In this document: in pieces, positions 1 to 9,440 of the stretch
How the letters are laid out: each line of letters opens with the position of its first letter
Position numbering within the stretch: the stretch's first letter is position 1
Source of the DNA: Acinetobacter sp. MB5
GTDB taxonomy: Bacteria; Pseudomonadota; Gammaproteobacteria; Pseudomonadales; Moraxellaceae
Direction: 5' to 3'
Assembly (NCBI RefSeq): GCF_003261585.1
Contig: NZ_POVU01000005.1
Coordinates: 124,001 to 188,000 of the forward strand
Length of the DNA stretch: 64,000 nucleotides
Program-made: the position numbers and the translations under genes
The notes under the pieces: model-generated
Seen by the model: the letters and a program-made list of their open reading frames with translations, nothing else
Told to the model about the DNA's origin: nothing
Database searches by the model: none

Positions 1-148
1 CCAAGATGCAGGTCGTAGCACCATGCAAGTGTTTTATTTTAGTGTACTTGCTGCGGCAATTTATCTTGCGATTACCACGGTTTCCAATCTCGTTTTGATG
101 TGGCTTGAGCGCCGTTACTCTGCTGGTGTCAAAAAGGGGCAACTATGA
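1..148 (+). CDS. Amino acid ABC transporter permease (HisQ/ArtQ type), 3' end only
   Basis: Only the last 48 codons are in the window, read in the frame that starts at base 2. The peptide has a hydrophobic stretch (VFYFSVLAAAIYLAITTVSN) followed by a basic cytoplasmic tail ending KKGQL, which is how the C-terminus of polar amino acid ABC permeases of the HisQ/ArtQ type usually looks. The stop codon overlaps the start of the next permease in an ATGA arrangement, so the two are translationally coupled. The partner genes downstream are the second permease and the ATPase. The substrate-binding protein would lie upstream, outside the window. Confidence 0.8.
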   Translation, partial: QDAGRSTMQVFYFSVLAAAIYLAITTVSNLVLMWLERRYSAGVKKGQL

Positions 149-858
149 TTGAAATTATTCAACAATATTGGCAGCAATACCTGTGGACAGATGGTTTTCA
201 AATGACTGGCGTTGCCATGACTTCATGGCTGTTGGTACTGTCAATTGCGATTGGTTTTGTATTGTCTGTTCCACTGTCGATTGCACGGGTATCGAGTAAT
301 CCATTGATTCGTGGCCCAGTATGGCTATTTACCTATGTATTTCGTGGCACGCCATTGTATGTACAGCTACTAATTATTTATTCGGGGATTTATAGCTTTG
401 ATTTCATTCATGATCATCAAATCTTAAATGATTTTTTTCAAAGTGGCTTAAAATGTACGATTTTGGCATTTGCACTGAACACAGGTGCTTATACCACTGA
501 AATTTTTGCAGGGGCAATCCGTTCTATTCCTTACGGTGAGATTGAGGCTGCGCAGGCTTTTGGTATGTCACCGTGGAAACGCTATACCCGCATTATTATT
601 CCTTCAATGTTACGTCGTGCCTTGCCATTTTATGGCAATGAAGTCATTTTGATGTTGCATGCAACCACCATCGCGTTTACGGCGACCGTACCTGATATTT
701 TAAAAGTTGCGCGTGATGTCAATGCGGCAACTTATGAAACCTTTAATGCTTTTGGGATTGCCGCAGTGCTGTATGCCTGCTTGGCTTTTATCTTGATTGG
801 CATATTCCGCAAACTGGAAAAACGCTGGTTGGCATTTTTAAAACCATCGGATCATTAG
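145..858 (+). CDS. Amino acid ABC transporter permease (HisM/ArtM type)
   Basis: Inner-membrane permease of a polar amino acid importer (histidine, arginine, lysine or ornithine class). The 237-residue length is typical. Hydrophobic segments are visible at about 22-46, 58-80, 103-125 and 205-222. The cytoplasmic EAA loop that docks on the ATPase is at about residues 131-156 ([17 protein letters not shown]). It overlaps the preceding permease by four bases and is followed 10 bases later by the ATPase, so the three form one operon. Which amino acid is carried cannot be told without the binding protein. HisM is the closest architecture, but ArtM-like and octopine-type permeases look the same at this level. 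Confidence 0.88.
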   Translation: MIEIIQQYWQQYLWTDGFQMTGVAMTSWLLVLSIAIGFVLSVPLSIARVSSNPLIRGPVWLFTYVFRGTPLYVQLLIIYSGIYSFDFIHDHQILNDFFQSGLKCTILAFALNTGAYTTEIFAGAIRSIPYGEIEAAQAFGMSPWKRYTRIIIPSMLRRALPFYGNEVILMLHATTIAFTATVPDILKVARDVNAATYETFNAFGIAAVLYACLAFILIGIFRKLEKRWLAFLKPSDH

Positions 859-868
859 GAGAATACAG

Positions 869-1645
869 ATGGAAGATTCAGCAAAACTGGTGATTCGAGA
901 TTTATGTAAAACCTTCGGGGACAATGAAGTACTCAAAGGCGTCTCACTCGATGCCAAAGCAGGCGATGTGATTAGTATTATCGGCTCATCGGGTTCGGGA
1001 AAAAGTACATTTTTACGCTGTATTAATTTTCTGGAACAGCCGAGTAATGGCTCAATCAAACTCAATGGTGAGAAGCTACAAACTGTTTTTGACAAGCATG
1101 GCAACCTGAAAGCGACCAATCCCAAACAACTGCAAAAAATGCGTACCCAGCTCATGATGGTGTTTCAGCATTTTAATTTATGGTCACATATGACAGTTTT
1201 ACAAAATGTGATTGAAGGCCCGATTCATGTACTGGGCGTGAAACGTGCGGAAGCAGAAGAACGTGCGCGTAAATATTTACGCAAAGTGGGTTTAAACGAA
1301 AGTGTGGAAAATAAATATCCTGCATTCTTGTCGGGTGGGCAACAACAACGGGTTGCGATTGCCCGCGCTTTGGCGATGGAACCAGAGGTGATGCTTTTCG
1401 ATGAACCGACCAGTGCTTTAGACCCTGAACTGGTGGGGGAAGTCCTTAAAGTGATGCAAGGTTTGGCAGAAGAAGGGAGAACCATGATTGTGGTGACGCA
1501 TGAAATGGGCTTTGCACGTCATGTGTCAAATCAGGTGATCTTTTTGCATCAAGGGAAGATCGAAGAGCAGGGTGATCCGAAAGAAGTCCTGACTCATCCG
1601 AAAAGTGAGCGTCTAAAACAGTTTTTGGAAGGAAACTTTAAATAA
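869..1645 (+). CDS. Amino acid ABC transporter ATP-binding protein (HisP type)
   Basis: Cytoplasmic ATPase that powers the importer encoded just upstream. The 258-residue protein has a Walker A motif GSSGSGKST at 39-47, a signature LSGGQ at 154-158, a Walker B VMLFDEP from 174, and the switch histidine in VVTHEMG. The insertion between Walker A and the Q-loop (around [14 protein letters not shown]) is a hallmark of HisP-type proteins rather than GlnQ-type ones, favouring a basic amino acid substrate. A GGAG lies 7-8 bases before the ATG. A strong hairpin terminator follows at 1734-1772, closing the operon. Confidence 0.9.
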   Translation: MEDSAKLVIRDLCKTFGDNEVLKGVSLDAKAGDVISIIGSSGSGKSTFLRCINFLEQPSNGSIKLNGEKLQTVFDKHGNLKATNPKQLQKMRTQLMMVFQHFNLWSHMTVLQNVIEGPIHVLGVKRAEAEERARKYLRKVGLNESVENKYPAFLSGGQQQRVAIARALAMEPEVMLFDEPTSALDPELVGEVLKVMQGLAEEGRTMIVVTHEMGFARHVSNQVIFLHQGKIEEQGDPKEVLTHPKSERLKQFLEGNFK

Positions 1646-1733
1646 TGCGAAAGGTTTAAAAATTGCTATAGGGCATATCTTCGCTGAATTAAATAAAAAA
1701 TTTAATTAATTTAATTATTTATAATATGTTTTT

Positions 1734-1772
1734 ATAAGCAGTAACTAGAGGTAGTTATTGCTTATTTTTTTT
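1734..1772 (+). terminator. Rho-independent terminator after the amino acid ABC operon
   Basis: A 12-base stem (ATAAGCAGTAAC paired with GTTATTGCTTAT, one G-U pair) encloses an 8-base loop and runs directly into a T-rich tract at 1765-1772. It sits about 90 bases after the HisP-type stop codon and before the next small gene. Confidence 0.8.
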
Positions 1773-1877
1773 CCGAACGATAAATAATTGCTTAAAAAAG
1801 TATTGTCTGAATATATTCTAAGTGAAAAGAGGGTGCTATCCTCTGCGCTAAATCATATATGAACGTAATTATAATTT

Positions 1878-2129
1878 ATGAATGCTGGATTCGATCAGGT
1901 GATTGACAAGGATTTTCAACGCCAATTATTAGATAGAAAACTTAATTTTCTTAGAAAAGTCGTTATTCAACGAGGTAATAAAATTCAGTCTTTACGTGCT
2001 GTTATTAAAAAGAAAAATATTAAATTGAGTGATGAACAATTGCTAGACAGAATTGAGTTTCTACAAGCTCAAATTGAATATCAGGAACTTTTAGAAAGTA
2101 AATTGATTGACATAATTAACAGAGAATAA
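1878..2129 (+). CDS. Small charged helical protein of unknown function
   Basis: I do not recognise this 83-residue protein. It is rich in Lys, Arg, Glu, Gln, Leu and Ile with almost no Gly or Pro, and heptad-like spacing of Leu/Ile across residues 12-80 suggests one long helical hairpin or coiled coil. There is no signal peptide, membrane segment or cysteine. The start has no convincing Shine-Dalgarno sequence (AATTATAATTT precedes the ATG), so expression may be weak or the start may be misplaced. It stands alone after the ABC operon terminator, about 200 bases before the EamA-type gene. The composition is protein-like and the frame is open, which favours a real small gene. Confidence 0.5.
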   Translation: MNAGFDQVIDKDFQRQLLDRKLNFLRKVVIQRGNKIQSLRAVIKKKNIKLSDEQLLDRIEFLQAQIEYQELLESKLIDIINRE

Positions 2130-2332
2130 ACTATTTGTAGTTTTGCAAGACTGATTGAAAAGTAATTGAATCGTATATTTATTATTTGTTGGCTGTGATT
2201 GCATATTTGACAGTTTATAATTGATTTAATTTTATAGTCATGATGATCTTTTTAAGTTTTTTGCAGAAGATCTTTAAGGATTTGTTCTTTCTCCATCATA
2301 TTCTCTCATGATGAAAAAGTGGATATTGATAT

Positions 2333-3190
2333 ATGACTCTCATTTTCTTCGCGGCACTATGCAGTGTTGCAGTGTCGATTGTTTTGAAACAATTTAAACA
2401 ACGTGATTATTCAGCTTTGCAAATGATTGTCTGGAACTATGTTACGGCCAGTATTTTGTGCTGGTTGTGGTTTAAACCCGATTTTGCTCATTTAAGTATT
2501 CAGGATACGCCGTGGTGGTTGATTGGTGTGCTCGGTGTGTTGCTACCTAGTATTTTCTTTTGTTTAGCTAAATCTTTACAACATGCGGGTATTATTAAAA
2601 CCGAAGTTGCTCAGCGCCTATCCGTAGTTTTGTCACTACTTGCAGCCTATTTTGTGTTTCATGAACAATTTTCGAGTCTCAAATTATTGGGTGTAGCACT
2701 GGGTATTGGTGCGGTATTGAGCCTGATTGTTGCCAAAACACAAGCGACTACTCAAACACAAAGCAGCAAGGCGGGATGGTTCTTGGCAAGTGTTTGGGCA
2801 GGTTATGCACTGGTGGATATTTTATTGAAATACAACAGTAGCTTAGGTCAACAATTTGCTTTGAGCCTGAATTTGATGTTTATGGTGGCAGGTGTTGCAT
2901 CTGCAATTTTTGTCAGTCTGTCTAAACTAGAGCAGTGGCAAGTGAAGAATTTTCCTGCGGGGGTTTTACTCGGTGTCCTAAACTTTGCCAATATCGCTTT
3001 TTATGTCCAAGCCCATCAATTACTGAAAGATGCGCCAGCGGTGGTTTTTGTGGTGATGAATGTTAGTGTTGTGACTTTAGGTGTTTTGAGTGGTTTGATT
3101 TATTTTAAAGAAAAGCCAAATAAGATGACGATTATTGGATTACTACTCAGTTTAATCGGTGTAGGTTGCTTGGCCATGAGTATGACTTAA
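2333..3190 (+). CDS. EamA/DMT-family transporter
   Basis: Inner-membrane transporter of the drug/metabolite superfamily. The 285-residue protein shows about ten hydrophobic segments in two repeats of roughly 140 residues, the usual EamA layout. The second half repeats the first-half pattern and ends in a long hydrophobic helix (IIGLLLSLIGVGCLAMSM). The substrate is unknown; relatives export amino acids, metabolites or drugs. It appears to be a single-gene unit: its stop codon lies inside a hairpin (3182-3211) and the next gene faces it. No strong ribosome-binding site is visible at the chosen ATG. Confidence 0.75.
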   Translation: MTLIFFAALCSVAVSIVLKQFKQRDYSALQMIVWNYVTASILCWLWFKPDFAHLSIQDTPWWLIGVLGVLLPSIFFCLAKSLQHAGIIKTEVAQRLSVVLSLLAAYFVFHEQFSSLKLLGVALGIGAVLSLIVAKTQATTQTQSSKAGWFLASVWAGYALVDILLKYNSSLGQQFALSLNLMFMVAGVASAIFVSLSKLEQWQVKNFPAGVLLGVLNFANIAFYVQAHQLLKDAPAVVFVVMNVSVVTLGVLSGLIYFKEKPNKMTIIGLLLSLIGVGCLAMSMT

Positions 3191-3211
3191 GCTAAAAATA
3201 GCCTAAGTCAT
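3182..3211. terminator. Palindromic hairpin overlapping the EamA stop codon, between convergent genes
   Basis: ATGACTTAAGCTA and TAGCCTAAGTCAT pair with one bulge around an AAAA loop. The TAA stop of the upstream gene lies inside the left arm. There is no T tract on either strand, so this may be a bidirectional, weak or Rho-assisted terminator, or an mRNA 3'-end protecting hairpin, rather than a canonical terminator. Confidence 0.5.
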
Positions 3212-3220
3212 ACGTTTGAC

Positions 3221-3874
3221 TTAAAGAATCGTAAACAACTCTTCTTTACTTAAACGTGATTTTGGCAATTTGGCATTAAAGTCTTTTTCACTGCGATAAC
3301 CTAGAGTGAGCACTACAGAACTATGGAAACCTTGATTCACCAAATCAAACTCCTGATTGACCGCAGCATCATCAAAACCACCGATCGGTGTAGCATCAAT
3401 ACCTAAAATCGGTGCAGCCAACAGTAATTCACCCAGTGCAATAAAGGTCTGGGTTTCCATCCAGTGCTTAATATTGCCTTTTTCATTGCGATAATAGTCG
3501 ATATAGCCTGCACGGGTTTCGCGTTGTGCTTGTTTGGTCGCTTCATCTTTAAAACGACCTGCAACATCATCCTGTGTGACTAAATGTTCCAAATATTCTT
3601 CCGTTACATCAGTACGGGTACACAGCACAATCGTATGGGATGAGTCGAGAACTTTAGGTGCGTTATAGGCATATTTGCCCGTCATGCACTTCGCAATACG
3701 CTGTTTGGCTTCAGGGCTTTGTGCAACGATAAAATGCCATGGCTGGATATTGATGGATGATGGTGCGAGGCGTAACACTTCAAGTAATAAATCGATTTGA
3801 TCTTGCGGAATTTTCTTATCTGGGTCATACGCTTTCGTGGTGTAGCGTTGCTGGGTGAGATTGAGAAGATCCAT
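3221..3874 (-). CDS. NAD(P)H nitroreductase, NfsB-like
   Basis: FMN-dependent oxidoreductase of the nitroreductase family, expected to reduce nitroaromatics, quinones or flavins in the cytoplasm with NAD(P)H. The 217-residue length matches NfsB. Family features include the N-terminal RYTTKAYDP segment that contacts FMN phosphate, the LRLAPSSINIQPWHFIVA block at about 34-51, and a C-terminal GYR motif in LTLGYRSEKD. AGGA lies six bases before the ATG. It is monocistronic by appearance, convergent with the EamA gene. The natural substrate is not inferable. Confidence 0.85.
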   Translation of the reverse strand: MDLLNLTQQRYTTKAYDPDKKIPQDQIDLLLEVLRLAPSSINIQPWHFIVAQSPEAKQRIAKCMTGKYAYNAPKVLDSSHTIVLCTRTDVTEEYLEHLVTQDDVAGRFKDEATKQAQRETRAGYIDYYRNEKGNIKHWMETQTFIALGELLLAAPILGIDATPIGGFDDAAVNQEFDLVNQGFHSSVVLTLGYRSEKDFNAKLPKSRLSKEELFTIL

Positions 3875-4053
3875 ATGCTATCCTGATTCGGTAATAATTC
3901 GGTTTTAACTCATCATTCGATAATATGTGGACATTCTCTCAAAACACAACAAATTTACCGTAAGAGAATGCGTGAAATTGTGTGAAATATCTCTTTTTAA
4001 TAGAATCTAAATGCAGATTTAAAATTTATAGGAGTGATGTATAGAAAGATTGC

Positions 4054-4614
4054 TTAAGCATGCTGAAGTTGTATATTTTTTTGAATGCTCGACAACATAC
4101 GCTTGCGAATCAAACCACTCACAGGTCGAATCAGATACCAATAGGGTCGAAAGCTAGACAATGCTTTTTGATCAACACAAAAAACACGTGTTTCAGTTGT
4201 GAGTTGTGTGTGCGTATCACTGATCTTTTCCGCGACAAAATGCAAGGTCAGTTTGGCTGAGCCTGATTCTGAAAATGCTAAAAAAGATGCTGCGTCAAGA
4301 ATTGGCACTTGTCCATAATTAAGCTGCCAGAATTTTCCTGTCAAGCCCATCATCAATTCTTGCTGTTCGATGTGTTCTAATCGTGTGAAATTATCTAAAC
4401 CGAAGGCTTGTTTAGAAATGCGTTGTTGCCCCGTGATTTTGTCAAGAAGCCGGATCGGTAGCTCTCTTAAGCCAATCGCCAATTTGAAAAAAGCGTCATT
4501 ATCACCCCGATAATTGAGCACAGCATGCATCACATCTGCTTGAGATGCTGCGATTTTTATCGAATGAGTTTCTATAAAATGATAGAGGGGTAGATATTTA
4601 TTGTTGATCGGCAT
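4054..4614 (-). CDS. Hypothetical protein, possibly SRPBCC/DUF2867-like
   Basis: A 186-residue cytoplasmic protein with no signal peptide or membrane helix. The pattern (MPINNKYLPLYHFIETHSI, then an alternating region with LTLHFVAEKISDTHTQLTTETRVFC, then a final helix) resembles the helix-grip SRPBCC fold and the DUF2867 group. That assignment is by pattern only. A ligand-binding or lipid-handling role would fit the fold but nothing here proves it. It is transcribed alone, with its 3' end facing the nitroreductase promoter region and 440 bases of non-coding DNA upstream. Confidence 0.6.
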   Translation of the reverse strand: MPINNKYLPLYHFIETHSIKIAASQADVMHAVLNYRGDNDAFFKLAIGLRELPIRLLDKITGQQRISKQAFGLDNFTRLEHIEQQELMMGLTGKFWQLNYGQVPILDAASFLAFSESGSAKLTLHFVAEKISDTHTQLTTETRVFCVDQKALSSFRPYWYLIRPVSGLIRKRMLSSIQKNIQLQHA

Positions 4615-5054
4615 TGTTTATTGGATTCATTTTTATGATGATTTGTTCTGATCATAGGGAGAAAAGTTGTAATCTGTCAAATATCCAAAATCTCACCAAA
4701 TTTTAATGAGATATTTTAACCATTCCAATATTTTTAAATTCCTTTTAGAAGTAACGATCAGTTAGCTTAGTGACAGTTTTAAATTAAAGTTTAATCCATG
4801 CGGTAGAAGAAGATTCTTTGATGTAAAAATAGATGGTGTTTTAGTGTGGTTGGTCTATATAAAATATAATGCATAGCTTATGAATAAAACTGCAAATGAG
4901 CGAAATGCTTAATCAGCAAACCTTTGAAAAATAAAACTTCTAAAGCAGAAAAAATGATTTAGGTATTCAGAAATCATAATGATTTAGAGTCACACTATTG
5001 TGCGCTAGACATGCTAACATAAAGCGCAAAATTTCCGTGTAGCTGGGTATATCA
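4615..5054. other. Intergenic region upstream of cysD
   Basis: About 440 bases, strongly A+T rich, between the divergent hypothetical gene and cysD. No open frame of credible composition is seen. Near cysD there is a possible extended -10 box (TGCTAACAT, 5012-5020), about 25 bases before the conserved segment preceding the ATG. No riboswitch-like fold or clear operator was recognised by eye, although a CysB site could lie here. Confidence 0.4.
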
Positions 5055-5963
5055 ATGACTGAGGAAAGATTAACTCACCTTAAACAGCTTGAAGCTGAAA
5101 GTATTCATATTATTCGAGAAGTCGCTGCGGAATTCGAAAATCCCGTCATGCTGTACTCGATTGGTAAAGACTCAGCAGTAATGTTGCATTTGGCAATGAA
5201 GGCTTTTTATCCTGCAAAATTGCCATTTCCATTATTGCATGTGAATACTGGGTGGAAATTCAAGGACATGATCACTTTCCGTGATGACATGGTCAAACGA
5301 CTTGGTCTTGAATTGATCGAACATAAAAATCTTGAGGGTATGGCACAGAACATTAACCCGTTCGATCATGGCAGCTCAAAATATACTGACATCATGAAAA
5401 CGCAAGCCTTAAAGCAAGCGCTGGATAAATATCAATTTGATGCAGCATTTGGTGGTGCGCGCCGTGACGAAGAAAAATCACGTGCCAAAGAACGTGTATA
5501 TTCATTCCGTGACAGCAAACACCGCTGGGATCCGAAAAACCAACGCCCTGAGCTTTGGAATATCTACAACGGTAAAGTGAACAAAGGCGAGAGCATTCGT
5601 GTTTTCCCATTGTCGAACTGGACTGAGCTAGACATCTGGCAATACATCTATTTGGAAAGTATTCCATTGGTTCCGTTGTATTTGGCGGCTGAGCGCCCTG
5701 TCGTTGAACGTGATGGTACATTGATCATGATCGATGACGAACGTTTCCCATTACGTGAAGGCGAAGTTCCACAAATGAAATCGGTACGTTTCCGTACCCT
5801 TGGCTGTTATCCGTTAACTGGTGCGGTTGAATCAACTGCCGATACTTTGCCGGAAATTATCCAAGAAATGCTTTTAGCCACAAGTTCTGAACGTCAAGGT
5901 CGTATGATTGACCATGATGAAGCAGGCTCGATGGAAAAGAAAAAGCAAGAAGGCTATTTCTAA
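5055..5963 (+). CDS. cysD: Sulfate adenylyltransferase subunit 2
   Basis: Catalytic subunit of ATP sulfurylase, which with CysN makes adenosine 5'-phosphosulfate from sulfate and ATP in assimilatory sulfur metabolism. The 302-residue length is the family norm. The PP-loop SIGKDS is at 35-40, and the conserved [15 protein letters not shown] block and the [13 protein letters not shown] segment are present. It precedes cysN in the same direction, but 138 bases of hairpin-rich repeat DNA lie between them, unusual for subunits of one complex. The ATG is preceded only by a weak GGGT. Confidence 0.96.
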   Translation: MTEERLTHLKQLEAESIHIIREVAAEFENPVMLYSIGKDSAVMLHLAMKAFYPAKLPFPLLHVNTGWKFKDMITFRDDMVKRLGLELIEHKNLEGMAQNINPFDHGSSKYTDIMKTQALKQALDKYQFDAAFGGARRDEEKSRAKERVYSFRDSKHRWDPKNQRPELWNIYNGKVNKGESIRVFPLSNWTELDIWQYIYLESIPLVPLYLAAERPVVERDGTLIMIDDERFPLREGEVPQMKSVRFRTLGCYPLTGAVESTADTLPEIIQEMLLATSSERQGRMIDHDEAGSMEKKKQEGYF

Positions 5964-6058
5964 AATCTCCCCCTAACCCCTCTTTGAGAAAGAGGGGAGA
6001 ACTCCCGAAAAAAATGGAGGAAAGTCCTCCTTTATCAAAGGAGGATTTAGGAGGATTT
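5963..6058. repeat. Double-hairpin intergenic repeat between cysD and cysN (copy 1)
   Basis: Two G+C-rich hairpins stand side by side: CCCCTCTTTGAGAAAGAGGGG (5977-5997, the outer bases paired) and TCCTCCTTTATCAAAGGAGGA (6025-6045). They are enclosed by partly complementary outer ends (AATCTCCCCCTA and TTTAGGAGGATTT). The same architecture with related sequence occurs at 10884-10952. It is a REP-like element inserted in what should be an operon and may affect RNA stability or partial termination. Confidence 0.75.
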
Positions 6059-6101
6059 AAAGATTAGCAACTGATTTCAACGAATTTGTGGAGTTTGAGC
6101 G

Positions 6102-7718
6102 ATGTCGCATCAATCAGATTTAATTAGCCAAGATATTTTGGCGTATTTAAAACAACATGAAAATAAAGACTTACTGCGTTTTTTAACTTGCGGTAACGTC
6201 GATGATGGTAAAAGTACCTTAATTGGTCGTTTACTGTATGATTCAAAATTGATCTATGAAGATCAATTACAAGCAGTCACCCGTGACAGTAAGAAAGTGG
6301 GTACAACAGGTGATGCACCTGACTTGGCGCTCCTTGTTGATGGTCTGCAAGCAGAACGTGAGCAGGGGATTACCATTGATGTAGCTTATCGTTATTTCTC
6401 AACTGAAAAACGTAAGTTCATTATTGCTGATACTCCAGGGCATGAGCAGTACACACGTAACATGGCAACAGGTGCATCGACCTGTGACCTAGCGATCATC
6501 TTGATTGATGCGCGTTATGGTGTGCAAACTCAGACTCGTCGTCACACCTATATTGCGAGCCTATTGGGTATCAAGAACATTATTGTTGCGATCAACAAAA
6601 TGGACTTGGTGGAATTCTCTGAAGCACGCTTCAATGAAATCCAAGTTGACTATGCAAACTTCGTAAGCCAGTTGGGTGACCGTCAGCCAAGTAACATCGT
6701 ATTTACACCGATTTCAGCATTGAATGGCGATAACGTTGTCAACAAATCACCAAATACTCCATGGTACACAGGCGAAACGTTGATGGGTACTTTGGAATCT
6801 GTTGAAATCAGTCGTAATACTGCGAAACATGATTTCCGTTTCCCTGTACAGTACGTCAACCGCCCTAACCTTGACTTCCGTGGTTTTGCAGGGACGATTG
6901 CACTGGGTGAAATCCATGTAGGCGATAAAGTTGTGGCTTTACCATCAGGTAAGTCTTCAACTGTCAAAGAAATCGTGACATTTGATGGCAATCTTGAGTA
7001 TGCATTTGCAGGTCAAGCGGTAACATTGACCTTGAATGATGAGATTGACGTATCACGTGGCAACATGTTGGTTCGTGCCGATCAAGATGCTCCAACCATT
7101 TCACGTTCTGTAAAAGCAACTGTGGTGTGGATGGCAGATCATCCATTGGTGGTTGGTAAGTTGTATAACTTGAAAGTGGGTACGCAAACTGTTCCTGCAA
7201 AAGTTACAGCAATTAACTTCCGTACCAATGTGAATACGCTTGAGCATGTTCAGGTTGAAGCACTTGAGTTAAATGCAATTGCCAATGTGACCATCGAATT
7301 TGATGCACCAGTGGTCTTTGACCGTTATCAAGACAGCCGTTACACAGGTTCATTTATCTTCATCGACCGTTTAAACAACGTGACTGTTGGCGCGGGTATG
7401 GTTGAAGAGTCTGTAGAATGGACTGCGCATACAAGCCCAGTGACTGCTGAAGAACGTGCTGCACGTTTAGGTCAAAAACCTGCGGTATTGGCGGTGACTG
7501 CGGAAGTGTTTGCTCAAGCGCAACAGCTTGAACGCGCGTTACTTGAAACTGGTGTGGTTGCCGTTGCGAAATCAGGTTTCACTGCTGAACAAATCAGCTT
7601 ACTTCGTGAAACAGGTGTGGTTGTGATTGTTGATGATGCTGAACAAGCAGACTCAAGAGTGACTCAAACTGATTTTGATGCTGCGGTTCAATTCATTCAA
7701 GAATTGGTACAGCTTTAA
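6102..7718 (+). CDS. cysN: Sulfate adenylyltransferase subunit 1, with a degenerate C-terminal extension
   Basis: GTPase subunit of ATP sulfurylase; GTP hydrolysis drives APS formation by CysD. The G domain shows GNVDDGKST at 31-39, DTPGH at 110-114 and NKMD at 165-168, followed by beta-barrel domains to about residue 440. At 538 residues it is about 60 longer than E. coli CysN (475). The extra tail (about 447-538) begins with [15 protein letters not shown], which lines up with the start of the APS kinase domain in CysNC fusions, but the P-loop is absent. The tail therefore looks like a decayed, inactive kinase domain (inference). GGAG lies nine bases before the ATG. A terminator follows. Confidence 0.94.
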   Translation: MSHQSDLISQDILAYLKQHENKDLLRFLTCGNVDDGKSTLIGRLLYDSKLIYEDQLQAVTRDSKKVGTTGDAPDLALLVDGLQAEREQGITIDVAYRYFSTEKRKFIIADTPGHEQYTRNMATGASTCDLAIILIDARYGVQTQTRRHTYIASLLGIKNIIVAINKMDLVEFSEARFNEIQVDYANFVSQLGDRQPSNIVFTPISALNGDNVVNKSPNTPWYTGETLMGTLESVEISRNTAKHDFRFPVQYVNRPNLDFRGFAGTIALGEIHVGDKVVALPSGKSSTVKEIVTFDGNLEYAFAGQAVTLTLNDEIDVSRGNMLVRADQDAPTISRSVKATVVWMADHPLVVGKLYNLKVGTQTVPAKVTAINFRTNVNTLEHVQVEALELNAIANVTIEFDAPVVFDRYQDSRYTGSFIFIDRLNNVTVGAGMVEESVEWTAHTSPVTAEERAARLGQKPAVLAVTAEVFAQAQQLERALLETGVVAVAKSGFTAEQISLLRETGVVVIVDDAEQADSRVTQTDFDAAVQFIQELVQL

Positions 7719-7766
7719 GTTCTAGTTGGCTTGGTTTGAGATGTTTCGGCATCTCAACAGAGCAAT

Positions 7767-7798
7767 AAAAAAGCCCAGTCAGTAGATTGGGCTTTTTG
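7767..7798. terminator. Bidirectional terminator between cysN and ubiA
   Basis: AAAAAGCCCA and TGGGCTTTTT form a stem around a ten-base loop, with an A tract on the left and a T tract on the right. It can therefore serve both the rightward cysN transcript and the leftward ubiC-ubiA transcript. Confidence 0.85.
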
Positions 7799-7820
7799 TT
7801 TCTGAGTGACATGAAATTTT

Positions 7821-8699
7821 TTAAAGTAGTGCGATAAAAATTCCTGCAAAAATAATCATACCCACCCAACGGTTATGCAAAAAAGTTTTAAAACAACGTT
7901 GAGGTTCACGCTTATGGGTTTGTGTCCATTGATAAATATAGTCTGCAATCACGATACACAAAGCAATTGTTCCATAAGGATGCAGGATATCTTCACGATA
8001 TAAAGCTGCACCAATCAGAATGACACTGGCTGCCTGTAACAGGTTAATAATCGGAATATCGTAACGACCAAATAAAATCGCGGTAGATTTCACACCAATT
8101 TTTAAATCATATTCACGGTCAGTAATTGCATACTGAGTGTCGTAAGCAACCGTCCAAGCCAAATTGCCGAAGTAAAGCAACCAACAGGTTAAATCCAGTG
8201 GACGTCCCATTGCGGTAAATGCCATGGGAATCGCCCAAGAAAATGCAGCACCCAAAAATACTTGTGGCAAATGGGTATAGCGTTTCATGAACGGATAAAT
8301 GAACGCCAGAATTAATGCTCCAAAAGAGCAGTAAAATGTGGCAATTGGTAGAAAGAACAGCAGACAAGCACTGGCAGCAACCAGAGCCAAGAAAACCATC
8401 ACGGCTTCAATCGGTTGAATCACGCCTGTTGCCAAAGGGCGTTGCTTGGTACGCGCTACATGCCCATCGACCTTACGGTCAGCAAAGTCATTGATGGCAC
8501 AACCTGCTGCGCGCATAAAGACCACACCAAGAAACATCACAAACAGGGTTTTAAAGTCAGGAATCCCTTTTGCTGCAACCCAAAGCGCCCACATGGTTGG
8601 CCATAAAACCAGTTCAGTGCCAATTGGTTTGTCAAAACGACACAGATAATAATAGGCTTGTAAGCGCTGTTGCCAGCTGGTGTGTTGTACCGTTGCCAT
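7821..8699 (-). CDS. ubiA: 4-hydroxybenzoate polyprenyltransferase
   Basis: Inner-membrane prenyltransferase that attaches the polyprenyl tail to 4-hydroxybenzoate, the second step of ubiquinone synthesis. The 292-residue protein has the Mg-diphosphate motif NDxxDxxxD (N70, D71, D74, D78 in NDFADRKVDGH) and a second aspartate motif DREYD near residue 200, among eight or nine hydrophobic helices. It starts 11 bases after the ubiC stop, so the two genes form a UbiC-UbiA operon. Confidence 0.95.
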   Translation of the reverse strand: MATVQHTSWQQRLQAYYYLCRFDKPIGTELVLWPTMWALWVAAKGIPDFKTLFVMFLGVVFMRAAGCAINDFADRKVDGHVARTKQRPLATGVIQPIEAVMVFLALVAASACLLFFLPIATFYCSFGALILAFIYPFMKRYTHLPQVFLGAAFSWAIPMAFTAMGRPLDLTCWLLYFGNLAWTVAYDTQYAITDREYDLKIGVKSTAILFGRYDIPIINLLQAASVILIGAALYREDILHPYGTIALCIVIADYIYQWTQTHKREPQRCFKTFLHNRWVGMIIFAGIFIALL

Positions 8700-8710
8700 A
8701 GCAGTCCTTA

Positions 8711-9187
8711 TTACAATGTTTGTATAAAGCGTTCAAATGCAGGTAAAAAAGTTTCTTGGACAATGAATTTACAACCATGCCAAGTATAACAACTTTGCCG
8801 AGTCCAACCTTCACTCAAATGCAGCACACGCCGTTCGCATTTGGGCGTGGTACGTTGAAATAAATAATACCCAATTGGACGTTGTCCCAAATGCCGAAAG
8901 CAGCGAGCTTTACCTTGCAAACTTAAAATTGGAAAAATGCTTTTAGCTCGTACCCAAGGTTCAGCTTCACAGCCATATAAATAGACTTCTCGAACCCATG
9001 AAGTATGTTGCTGAGGCATGCCTAACCATAAACTGTCTTGGCGTTGCATACGTTGAAAAGATTCTTGAAGTGGTTCAACTCGAAATGAGCCACCTGCAAG
9101 TTGGGTGAGCTGTTGAGTGAGTGAGCCTGAGGCATATAGCCAAGATTTTAGATGGGAATCCAGCCCTTGTGGGTCATGCTGAGTCAT
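8711..9187 (-). CDS. ubiC: Chorismate lyase
   Basis: Cytoplasmic enzyme that removes pyruvate from chorismate to give 4-hydroxybenzoate, feeding UbiA directly. The 158-residue length fits the family. Characteristic segments include VREVYLYG (catalytic arginine region), WVRAKSIFP at mid-protein and the late GCKFIVQETFLPAF block with the conserved glutamate. It is the first gene of the ubiC-ubiA pair. Its promoter should lie in the 250-base gap shared divergently with the glutaredoxin gene. Confidence 0.9.
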   Translation of the reverse strand: MTQHDPQGLDSHLKSWLYASGSLTQQLTQLAGGSFRVEPLQESFQRMQRQDSLWLGMPQQHTSWVREVYLYGCEAEPWVRAKSIFPILSLQGKARCFRHLGQRPIGYYLFQRTTPKCERRVLHLSEGWTRQSCYTWHGCKFIVQETFLPAFERFIQTL

Positions 9188-9440
9188 ATGCAGTGTCTTA
9201 TTGCTTTGTCAGTTGCACTGTTTGCTCGAAAGCTTACAAGTTGCTCCAGCATTGTAATGTAACGAGGGTCATTGATGAAGCCATAAATTATAAGAAGATA
9301 GATTTTGTTATGCTTTATAAGACTTTTCGGGTAATTTGACAGCATTTTTTAACGATAAACTTCTTATTTAAAATTGTATTTTTAGTGAAAAATAACCATA
9401 TTCAGTACATCAATGTTGAATAACAATGAGAGGGAATCGC

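Noticed and set aside
838..1155. Open frame on the minus strand across the end of the permease and start of the ATPase
   Set aside because: It is antisense to two clear ABC genes, with Ser/Leu/Cys-rich composition typical of a shadow frame.
9121..9339. 72-residue plus-strand frame overlapping the ubiC start
   Set aside because: It covers the ubiC N-terminus in antisense, has no ribosome-binding site and an unprotein-like end.
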